64,000 nucleotides of DNA from Monodelphis domestica (Eukaryota > Chordata > Mammalia > Didelphimorphia > Didelphidae): contig NC_077227.1 of the NCBI RefSeq assembly GCF_027887165.1, forward strand, positions 446,338,462 through 446,402,461, in the 5' to 3' direction. Position 1 is the stretch's first letter. Each line of letters starts with the position of its first letter. A program made the position numbers and the translations under genes. Under the pieces are notes generated by a model. That model saw only the letters and a list, made by a program, of their open reading frames with translations. It searched no databases and was not told where the DNA came from. Shown piece after piece: positions 1 through 11,000 of this stretch.

Positions 1-814
1 TTTCCATAAAATCCTCCACAAAAGGCCTTATTTAGGGCCCTTCTGTTCCGAAAGGTAACTTTCTTTTTCCTAAAACCTAATTGTTTTTGATAGTATTTAA
101 GTATTGTTACAACAAATGCTCTATTTTTTCCCTAAAGTCCACAAGTATGTTGGTATAGTGAGAAAGACAATTACAATTAAATGAGTCCTTGCAAAGGGCC
201 CTTATTATCCTCAGAACTACTACTATAATTTTACTTGCTTTTTAGGGATAGGCTACAGTCCCTGAAATAGATTTTTCTTGTTTTTTTCTAAATTTGATAC
301 ATTTAATCAAAGCTTCAGAGAAATTCCACTAAATGTACAAATATAGTAATATAATGAACTACTATGTGCCTATGGTCTCTGCTTTACCAAAATAGCTGAA
401 TTCTTTTGTAGTTGACCTTTGTATTTCAGATAAAACTAGATCAGTATCTGGTTCAGTTCACTGTAATTAAGTCTCTGGCATGGCAGATATGACCTTTAAG
501 AAACTCTAAGTGGAAATGTATACTTTATGACTTGTTCAAGGATGTATTTCCTGCTGTTATCTACTTTATTGACCCCCGGCCTGCTATTGTTCCAGGGTCA
601 AGGAATGCCTGAAACAGAAATTATATATATGAAAAGTACCCTGTTGCCATAAAACGTCCAGAAAAGCCCTTATGGGGGCCAGGGATGGCTCATTGGAAAC
701 CTATTCAAAGCTGGTAGATCACATTCATATACAACATGCCTAGGACGGCCAGGAACATAGGAAACATGTTCCTGAAGATCTATTTAAGGGGGAAAAGTAT
801 GCTCTTGAGAAGAA
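1..814. other. 3' flank, no feature recognised
   Basis: AT-rich sequence beyond the BRD7 3' end. No coding exon, SINE or LINE signature was recognised. By mammalian synteny as I recall it, ADCY7 may lie in this direction, but nothing in the bases shows it. Confidence 0.5.
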
Positions 815-930
815 GTGTGAAATATTGACAGAATGACCTGGCTCAAGTTTTCCCTGTGTGACTCCAAGCAAGTTACTTAACCTCTCACTGCCTCTAGGTC
901 ATTCTCTAAGACTGACATTGTGGAGCAGCT
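815..930 (+). repeat. MIR-type SINE fragment
   Basis: CORE-SINE-like text: GACCTGGCTCAAGTTTTCCC, then GTGTGACTCCAAGCAAGTTACTTAACCTC-type sequence, degenerate. Orientation sense. Confidence 0.5.
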
Positions 931-1132
931 GCTGATCTGCATTGGTAAAAGGGATTCTTTATGTATGACCTCCTTCTCCCTTTCCCCCCCTCAAAAGTTC
1001 TCTATAGTATGAGACTGGAATAACCTCAATTTAAAAGATTTAGTTAAGAAAGGGACCTTAGTGCTATTCAGGAACATGGACCCAATTCTGCTATGGGGGA
1101 TCAGATCAGATCAACTTCCCCTCTCTCCTGGA

Positions 1133-1161
1133 ATGATAATAATAATAATAATAATAATAAT
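1133..1161. repeat. (AAT)n microsatellite
   Basis: About nine perfect AAT units directly before a MIR element, probably grown from its A-rich tail. Confidence 0.9.
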
Positions 1162-1373
1162 AGCTCCATGCTAGGCACTCTGCTAAGGGCTTTATAATTA
1201 TTGTTTCATTTGATCCTCACAACACCCCTGGGAGGTAGGTGCTATTATGACCTCCATTTTATAGAGGAGGAAATTGAGGCAGCCAGGTTATTTGACTGAG
1301 GTCTAATCTGAACTTGAGGGTCTTTATGACTTGAAGCCCTGTGCTCTATCTACTGAGCCACCAGCTGCTGTAG
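1162..1373 (-). repeat. MIR/Ther-type CORE-SINE, antisense
   Basis: Antisense MIR signature: CTAAGGGCTTTATAATTATT, GATCCTCACAACA, the ATTTTATAGAGGAGGAAATTGAGGC core, and CTATCTACTGAGCCACCAGCTGC at the 5' end of the element. Confidence 0.8.
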
Positions 1374-1608
1374 GGCAATATTCTTTTAGCAACAATGATC
1401 AGGTCTTTTTTCCTCACTGCTTCATACTTTTTTGGTCAGGATCTAATTTGGCCCAATTTCCCTATAAGAAAATGGGGGCCATGGCAAATATGAATAGCCC
1501 AATTGTTGCAATCAATTTTGTAATTTTGTAGTAACCTGGTTCTTAAACCTAGCTGTCTCATCATAGCCATCTGTTAAATAAATGTATTTGTTTCTAATGC
1601 TGAATTGC

Positions 1609-1958
1609 TTTATTTTTAATACCATAAGTTTGGTGAGATTTGTGGTCCTGAAAGCTTCATGTTCAACCCTTGGTTGATATCTTGGTTCTCGAATCCAAAA
1701 AAAAAAAAACCCCATCAAAAACATTTAAGATAAGGTGCTAAGTTGTTACTAAAATTATTAATGACATACTTGGTAATTCAAAGTTCAGATTTATTATTTT
1801 AATACATGTTCTATCTCTGGAACACTAAAATTGATTGTTCCAAAGTTTAACTCATTAAAAACACAATTTACAAATATTTAATGTGCCCTGAAAAAGTTCC
1901 AAGTTAAGAATGAAAAATATATACACTATATATATAATCAAATACCACTGTTATAACT
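1609..1958 (-). other. BRD7: BRD7 3' UTR with candidate poly(A) signals
   Basis: Sequence after the BRD7 stop. Two canonical AATAAA signals read on the minus strand (as TTTATT on +) at 1795-1790 and 1614-1609. The nearer would give a 3' UTR of roughly 180-190 nt, the farther about 370 nt. Which is used cannot be told from sequence. Longer UTRs are possible. Confidence 0.45.
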
Positions 1959-2017
1959 TTAAATTCCATCAGATCCCCCACATTCAGTGGTGCTGATTTT
2001 TTTTGGTTCTTCAAGAT
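1959..2017 (-). CDS. BRD7: BRD7 coding exon 17 (stop codon)
   Basis: Encodes residues 635-653, DLEEPKKISTTECGGSDGI, then TAA (complement of 1959-1961). The DxEEPKK start and the ECG near the end match the BRD7 C-terminus, but the last residues differ from the human ...GPGGS ending as I recall it. Acceptor TTTCTTTCAG at 2027-2018. Confidence 0.92.
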
Positions 2018-5000
2018 CTGAAAGAAAAAGATATATGGACTTCCATTTTTATTCTGAATTTTCCTTCAAATAGAAAAGGTATATCTATCTATCTATATCT
2101 ATATCTCAGATCATCATAACTGCCAAGAGCCATTCTAAGCAACTTAGGTGATGTAGAGAAAATGTAAAATTTTTCATTAGGCTTTACAAAGGTGGAAGGA
2201 CACCACTGATTTAAAATCCTACTTCTGCAAAGATATTTTTATATAACTTCTTTACAAAAAACAAGAAAGTCAAAACTAGTTTATATCTAACACTAAGTCC
2301 ACAGGACTTTCAAGTGTTCAGAACTAAATGAAATTATGTATTGGCAGCAAATGGAAGAGGACTGATACTTTCCTATCAGTGTTCTAGAGCACATGTTGCC
2401 CACTGGACACATAAGACAGAGATGAGCAAAAATACTGAGAAGTCATATAACCTTTTCTCAAATCAGGGGAAAAAAAACTGGAACTCACCTTCTGTTAAAT
2501 CTATGAAGCTGTTGTCTATGACAGGAGAAGGAATGGAAATCCCCATTGCTTTCCGGATTCCATACATGCTTACTATGTCACCTGGAGTTACTTGCTGTGC
2601 AAGTTCTTTTAGATTGTTGGTCACCTGTTCAGCTAGGGGAAAAAAAAAAGAGTATTGAAATTAAATGAAAATCCAGTCTGTGATACTAAACATTGTTTCA
2701 TAAGATAATTTCATTCAAGTCCAAAATAACACAAGTTGTACCTGCTTTTGTTGTGGCACTATGCACACATGAAACAAGTTCTTTCACTATTTGAAAAGTT
2801 CTTCAATTCTAACAAACCAAAAACTCTAATGCTGCCACATTTTTACTGACATTATCAACATACCCAAATGCATTTCTCTGTAAGATGGTCCCAAAAGGCA
2901 AATCATATTAGGAGGAGGTCTGGTACTCAGACGTTCATTCTGAGCCTCTTGAAGTTCTCTTAGTAATTTAGTGGTTTCATCAAGTTTTCTCTGGAATACT
3001 TCAGCCTCTGCTTGTGAGAAAAAACCACGTTGAAAAAACGAGGGCCTGCAAGGAACATTCACCCAACATTTGACACTGCAGGACTCTAATGTGACCTTGT
3101 CATTAAGTGCAAAAAGTTTATACATTACCTTTTTTGTAGGCAGAACACAAATGAACGTGGTCAAATTAGCTCAGCCTTCTTTATTCCTTGCCCAGGATTA
3201 ACTATTACTTACTCAGAATTAAACGCAGTAGTTCCTAACTTTTGAATATGGGGAACAATTATCAGCAAAAAACTCAGACCCTCCTCTTTTCCCTGCCCAC
3301 CCACACATATAATAGCTGCATTTATTCTGAACAATGTTGGAGCTTAATAAATTTTAAAATGACAAATGTTTGGTATTTATGTCAGGTTGTAGACCTCTTG
3401 GGAGAGCTCCACATTCTCTTCTGAGGGGCCTGCAGAAGCACAAAGGTTGGAAATCACTGCTTCCATGTGACATTAGATCTTGGCATGGTATCAGGGTTCT
3501 TTGGCTAATTTCACTGCTCCTATCAGGAAACTCACCTTCAGAATCAAAAATCTCAATCTGGGCTCCAAAGTTTGTTACTGCCTTTAGTGCTGTAAGTCTG
3601 TCCTTATTAGTACTAGAGTCCAAAGAACCAGCTGAGTCTGTTTCTGTAACCTGTCAAAAACCAAAACAAAACAAAAACAAACAAAAACAAAAAACCCTCC
3701 TCTAATTGTTTAAGCCTGTTAAGCTGGATGATTGGAAACTGAAGATGAATAAGATGGCTTATGGATGAACTTTGCCTAGACACATATTTCTGCTCAGTAG
3801 TCATAATTTTTGAGTCTGGAAAAATGATTTCATAAGCATCCTTTCAAAATGTTAAGCTCAAACCTGAGCAAAAATAAGTGCATAAATCTTTTCATCTACA
3901 GGCTGTACAATGTGCCTCATTTCTTAATATAATCTACTCTAGAGCAAGAGTAGCTTACCATTTTGTTTTGACTTGCAAAATTGTTTTTTAAAACCCATAA
4001 AACTTTCTGTCTTAGTAACAACTCTAAGACAGAAAGGTAAGGGCTAGGCAAAGGGGATCAAATAACTTGCCCAGAGTCACATACCTAGGAAGTGCCTGAG
4101 GCCACACTGGAACCCAGATCCTGCTGACTCTAGGCCTGGCACTCTCCATTGTGCTGCCTAGCTGCCCCGATTTAAAATTTTTTACATAAAAACAGGAGGA
4201 TTTGCTAGCTCATCCTCTTAAGACAGTGTTGAAATACATATTTCTTTGTTAGCAGTCTGTCCCATGATAATACTTGAGTTTTTAAGAGTACATAGTTATT
4301 ATAAGAGGGTGTCTAGGATTGCCTGGGGGAATGAAATCAATTCTAAAACACTGAGATTTTAGTTTTAGAATCAAAACACTTAAAATTCTCCTTTTTAGGA
4401 AAAGACCAACCTAGAAAATGTGCTCAAATTTCTATAACAGTAGTCACTTTAAAATACAGTGTTACCAACTAAGTCTCTTAGATGATTTGTATCCAGATAA
4501 ATATATATTTTTTAAATGATATACAGTCACCTCCATGTCTTTTGCACTGTCAAGACTACCATTCTGGGTTTCACCTTCAGGTGCTGCCTATAAGAAAAAG
4601 AAAATAAGAATCTTCTGTTGCTACATCAATGAAAAGGGAAAACTAGTAAAACAGGAACACTTGTACGTTCTATAAAATTAAGAGACATTAGACATATACC
4701 AAAAGAAAAGCTGCCAAACACTGTAGTAAGAAATTTTTAAATGATGTTTTGAATTACAGTTAAATGAATCATATGCTTAGCAAACTGCCAGGTAATTGTA
4801 ACTTTTAAGGATTTTGTATCATCATACACCTAACTAATGATTTCAGGATAGACTGCTATGCCTAACAAAAAAACAAAAAACCCCTCATATTCTAAAACTA
4901 TTTTGTTGTTAGTTTAATAAACCAATGACAATGGAGGGAAAAGAATCTTAGGATCTGTTCTGTTAGCAGATTTGATGGGCTCACTTGTCTTAAGCTTACC

Positions 5001-8000
5001 ACAAAGGAGGAATTTTATCTTCTTTAGACTTTTTCAGAAAATGGCCTGGGGAAAGGGAACCTAATAATTGGGGTTGTATTAAAACAAAAGAAATGATAGT
5101 AACTTTTCTTTTTGGAAGGATTCTTTAAAATATCCAGATGAATACAGAAGGTAGGTCAAAAAGAAAGACAGGTTTGCAAGTTACATGTTCAATTTATTAT
5201 ATATTTAAAATATGTAATGATTATGTGACTTCATGTATAATGCCCCTTTTTCTGTTCTACTTTATATATTTCAAAATTCTCATTTTATTTGATCTTAAGC
5301 TTAGAAGGGAAAAAAAGTAAGTGGACTACAAAGTGTATCTTTGTTATCAGCCATATTTAAAAGCCAAATGATATTTATATAAACCTTCCATTTGAAATTA
5401 TATTAAAATTTCTATTCATTCAAGTTCATGGGAGAGGAAATATGCCTTTCTATAATGATGAAAAATTTAGCAGAAATATGATATAAGTTGGGTAGTTAAA
5501 GTGGTTTATCAGAACTTCTGAGCAGATGGATGTCTGAACATAGCAACTGGTTGGCCATTAATACACTGATACTCCAAGCAGCAGGATTGAAGAGTCAGTA
5601 GTTAGACCCCAAAGAACAACAGTAAACACCAGTAATGTATAGACAGGAAGTTTGTGAACATCATCTACTATTAATGTTGCAGCTACAGCCTCTGAAAGTG
5701 TTCTTGGCACTCACTTCATCTTTCTATGGCCTCTTGAGACATAAGAGAAATTGGAGAGGTAGTGAAAAGTTCACTAGTAAAAGCAACACAAATTTTGTGG
5801 AAACCCCACCCCCCAATAACTCTTCCTCATTAGTCACCATTTTTGTTTAGCTGTTTTGTCTAAAGGTGTGTCTGCCTCTTCATGACCCCAATTAGGGTTT
5901 TCTTGGCAAAGATACTGGAGTAGTTTGCCATTTCCTAATCCAGAAGAAGAAACTGAGGCAAATGGTGATGAGTCTTCCCAACTTTAGGCCAGGCACTCTA
6001 TCCCATCTAGCTGTCCCTATTAGTAAATGAAGCCAAATGAAATAATTCCATCTCTTGGTTTGGGGTTGGGAGACAGATTAAGTTCCTCTCTAAATGAAAG
6101 AACCATGTTTGTCTGACATAGGAAAAAGTAGGTGCTACATAATTATAATCAGTTTAATTTCAACCAAATTAGTATGCAAACTTTGTTTCACAACTTTATA
6201 TTCCTAAGGATAAGGAAAACTAATGTAGATAGAAGTTCAAATTCAATTCTTCAAAAGTCTGTAGGCCAGAAATCCCAGCAGCTGAATTATTAGTTTCCGC
6301 TCATTGTTCTCCACCCATGACCTCTACCTTCCCTGGGTGGGGCTGTTTTTTTTAAGATGAAGATAATTTGGTTTTGATATCGGTGAATACCATAGTTTCA
6401 TAACACTAAGTGACTGATGCTTGGAAACCATAATAAATTGTCCTGTCTTAATTTATTAGAGTTCTTACCGTCTCAAGCTCTCTGAGGGATCGAGAATGTC
6501 CTCCTTTTGTTAGAACATCCAATAAACTGTCTGCCATAACATATGGATAATCTTGTGATGTGGCCAAAAACTCATGGATACTAGAAAAGAATTTTTAAAA
6601 TAACTTTTACATAAATTATCTCTATAGGCTTAATCTTGTCTATGATGGCTAATTATACAAAACAGAGAAAACCACAGTAAGCTAAGAGGCAATTATTGTA
6701 ATATCTAACATTCTGTTCAGTAAGATTAGAATTTTCATATTTTCTACTGATTTCTTCACTACTGCATGATGAGGGAGACAAATATTATTTTAGAATATGA
6801 TGATAACACTTGCTGAAGTGCTAAAGAGAATGATATGGAGAAAAGGTCACTAAACCTGAAAGTTAAGAGATTATTGGTAACCTTTGAGAGAGAAGTTTTA
6901 GTCCAATGTTGAGGCTACAACCCAGATTTCAAATGAGAGGTAAGGAATGTAAAGATGTTGAACGTAGCTAACTGTATAAGAAGAAAGATACAGGATGATT
7001 GCTTGAGGTAATGGCAAGATCAAGTGTAGGGAATATTTTGTTATTGTAGATGGTGAGGAAGGAGCCAGGAACAAAGGGAAGATTAAAGATGAGAGGGGGA
7101 AAAGCAGAAAGAGAAGGCTCCTGGAAGAAACTAAAGGGAATGAGATCAAGGTTACAAGTTGAGGGCTTAGCCTTGGCAAGGCCACCTCTTCTTCAAAGAT
7201 TGGAGCAAAGGAGGAGAAGATAGATGACAAGGTAGAGTGAAGTTATCCTACAGGTCTATAGACTAAGATTGTTTTAAAAACAATTTTAGGGAAAGATATT
7301 GCCAGTGATCTGGACCAGGAAAGCAGATCTTCCAGAGAAAATACTGTGAGGACCATCATGATTCCAGATGGACTAAAAAGATGAGAGCAATAGAAGACGT
7401 CCCCAGAAAACAGAAACTATATCATAAGATTCTAAGTGAGCCTGCCAATATTATATTTTGATTGTAAAACTTATGCCAGAAAAGGGGAATGTCCCATAAT
7501 GGCTCCTTGTCAATGTGTTTATCAATCATTTTTAACATGTTAAGAAATACCCAAATATAGTTAAGACTCTCCACAAAATATGTAATATCTTTGGTCCCTT
7601 ATGTATCCTGGTGACACAATCCTGAAATGTATATGGAATGATTCACTGGGGAGATTAACACATCTCCCAATGAATCAGAGGGAGTTTTGTGAAAATTTAA
7701 CAGTAGCCTGAACCCTTTTTCTTTCTCCCATTACTTTAAGAACAGCCTTGGATTTTAAAGGGAAAGTTTCAAATCTAGTTTGAAAATAACCCATTCTCTA
7801 AGCCCCAATCCTTGAACAAAGTAAGAATAAAAGCTGATGTTTAGATGTCAACAAACTACTTAAGGAAATGAATATGCATTCTAGGGGGAAAATCAGAGGC
7901 CTCCAGGCTCTCTGGTGCTGGGAAGAAGCTTGCTTCTTATTTCACATAATGCCTAGCATTTGGAAGACCAGCCTCTGATCTGGACTGAGGTCAGTCTGCC

Positions 8001-11000
8001 AAATCAGAGGGACTCAAAAAAGTGATGTCATTGAAAGCATAAGTTTGGGTCTGGAAGGGAAGTTGGGCTCTTTGGCTAGGATTTTTGTAGTAAGATGGTG
8101 TTCTTGACTATTGCTCTGGAGCCAGGTGGTCTGGTAAGGGAATGGCCAGCCACACGTGGTGAAAGGCTTTTTCTTTTTCTGACCTCTTTTAATTTATTTA
8201 ATACATGATTATAAATTAAGATATATCCTCCAGAGAATTTTAATCTTCACAATAGAAGAGCAATTTTGAAGTAGGGAGTAGGGCAGTTGTGTATCTACCT
8301 GAAATTATAGAAAATGAATTGATAGTGAACTTAAATGGTACATTAGTGTCTTCCTCCAGTGGTATTCAGAAGTACGAGAGTTGGAATAGAGAAGATGAAG
8401 AATGGAAGTGATTTAGGGTCAAGGATTAGAAAAGCATGTGGAGGGACAAGGGACATAGGAATCAGGGGTGGAAGACAAGACACAGTTGAAGTGGTCAAAT
8501 AAAGTCAAAGAAAGGTAAGACTATCAAAGAAAGGTAAGACTAGAATAGAAGTGATAGACTTGAGAGAAAAGGAAGGTGAGGAGAGACTAGAGTTTTGGGT
8601 GAAGACAAAGAACAGGCTTGAGAGGAATGAGAAAGATAGAAACCTATAAAGACAGGAGACTATGATCCAAGAGGGGGGAATGTGGAAGTCAGAATTATGG
8701 AGATTGCATTGTTTTGGATTATAGTGAAACATGATATATGTATATGTATGTATATGTGTATGTGTACATGTATGCATATGTGAGGTTGAGCGGAGATGTA
8801 GGTCATGATAGTTAAGATTGATGAGCTGGAGGCCAGGGTGCTCTAGGTAACTGCAACATGTATATTTAAGTCCCCGAAGATGAGGGCAGGGGTTGAGATG
8901 GACAGGAAGACTTTAAACCAGGTAATGAACTTGTCAAAGGAGTTAGTATTCTGGAGGTGGATAGATTACAATAACAAGATTCTAGATCAGGTGATGGAGA
9001 TGAAGTAAACATCAAAAGAAGAGGCTGCTGAGTAATGACTACAGAAGGATGGAGATAGAAGTGATAGTAGAAAGGAATATAATGATTCCTTCTCCTGGTC
9101 TAGTATATAATGGAGCAAGGAGTTATAAAAGAGTGGGGCTTCCTGTTAGTATAAACCCCTATGGCTGCTTCTTGGTTCTGACCAATTATGTCTTTTGTGC
9201 TTAAACAAACAAACAAACAAACAAAACCAAACAATCTGAAGCTTCTGACCAGGGTTTCTTTCTTGTTCAGCCTACTTGAAACAAACTGTTTTACCCATAT
9301 CCTTTCGACTTTAAAGGAAGCACACAATCCTCAAAATATTTTCTTAGGATTTTGTTGGTAGTAACAATAGGAAAAAGAAAAGGGGTTAAAAGGCTTAATC
9401 ATTAACCACACTGTGCTTCTTCTTCCCACTATTAAAAAACAACAACTAGTTCTGGTATGGAAAGATACCTCATTGGGCCTTGGTTGTTCAAAGGATTGTT
9501 GTAATATTCCTGAATGTTTCAGAGAAAAACAAACTCATTCTGATTTAAGCACTTCATCATTGAATCTAGATTGGGGCTGAGGTTAGGCCAGCTGGATTGG
9601 GGCTGGGGAAAAAATGGTCTCTTGAGGTTTACTCTCCCTTCCTCCTCAGTTAGTTCTTCCACCTTATCCTCAAAAATCGAGAAGCCAGATGGACAGGGAA
9701 ACCAGAGTGGAAGGGTAGGATGGGGAAAGGCAACAGAAATCCCAAGGATAGCATTCCATATTTAAAGAGTCTAGTTAAGCTGGGCATTGATTACATATAG
9801 ATAGTTTATAACTCAAACAGAAGAATTTTAGGTACATAAAAACAAATCTTACTGGCATGTAATCATTTTAGGAAAATGTAATGCCAGAATACTAATGAAC
9901 TGGTGACTCACCTGAAACCACCTGAAAGATTAGAATCTTCCCCATAAGTTGTGTAGATTAAATCAGAATCATCCTTGCTGATATTTGCAAATGTAGAATC
10001 ATAGTTTGGTGCATAAGAACTGTAGGGTCCATAATTCAAGTATAACACTGTTGAATAATAAAATACAACACTACTACTTTGTTTTTTTACAACACAAACC
10101 AGTCTATTTCTGTTGATCACTGCCTTGAACTAAAGATGTCTAATTGTCCTCTGCCACCAAGTAGTCACAAAGTTACAAGCAGCATTTAAAAATAAACACC
10201 CCTAAACACAATGACATTCAATTTTTGACATTATGCATATTTATATTAGATAAGGTAATATGATTTTGCCAAGACAGTTAAAGATTATGGTGTCTTCCTT
10301 TAACTTCCTTCTCCCTTCAGTGCCTAAAAGGAGAATAACATAAACTATTATTCTCAGGTCTTACCTGGAGTAACTTTATTCCTTTTGTCCTCTTTGAACC
10401 CCTGCAGTGTATTAACTCCAGACTGAAGTCTTCCAGTTGTCATTCCCAATCTTACAGGACAATAGCCAGGTTCTGAAGAAGAAATTCAAGTATGAGACAG
10501 GAAAGCAGTAGCTATGAGAAGAACTAAATTTACTGCTCTATCTAATATCAGGGGTCTCATTCTAAATAATAAAACTCAGAAGTTGGACAAATAATATTGC
10601 ACTTTTTTTCAAAAAGGTTTTTAACTTAATAAAAATTTAAAGAAACATTTTGTTTTTCTGAATTTGACAATTACCAACAAACCTGAACATTTCCAAATAT
10701 AGAGACTATTGTATGTGAAACTGTGAATCTCATTTCATATAGCTTTAAGTTTTAAAACAGGATTCTTAACATGGGATCAGTGATTTAAAAAAAAGTTTTG
10801 ATAACTGTATTTTAATGTAATTGACTTCCTATGCATTCAAACATTATTCTGAAAAGGGATATATGTCACAAAAAAGTTACACATTTGTTCTAAAAAGATA
10901 TCCTGCTTAGCTGTTTCCTTCTGTTCATTAAAAGAAAAAAAGCTTTATGACACTTTTTCATTCTTTCCTTTCTTCTTTCTACCTCCCTGTTTCTTTTGTC

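Larger units (their letters stand above)
6581..9911 (-). other. BRD7: BRD7 intron 11
   Basis: 3.3-kb intron. 6890-7240 and about 8340-9100 are purine-rich on + and read as antisense L2; 7430-8160 is unassigned and includes AATAAA at about 7827; an (AAAC)n tract lies at about 9200-9232; 9240-9911 shows nothing. Confidence 0.7.

Noticed and set aside
1..1700. Possible 3' UTR of a convergent ADCY7 neighbour
   Set aside because: Suggested only by remembered synteny; no coding sequence or poly(A) pattern on + identifies it.
2341..2658. 105-codon open frame on +
   Set aside because: Antisense shadow of BRD7 exon 16.
6898..7230. 110-codon Leu/Ser/Pro-rich open frame on -
   Set aside because: Translation of a purine-rich antisense L2 repeat; low complexity.
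8733..8782. Regulatory array of ATGTATAT units
   Set aside because: Ordinary microsatellite in an old repeat; no evidence for function.
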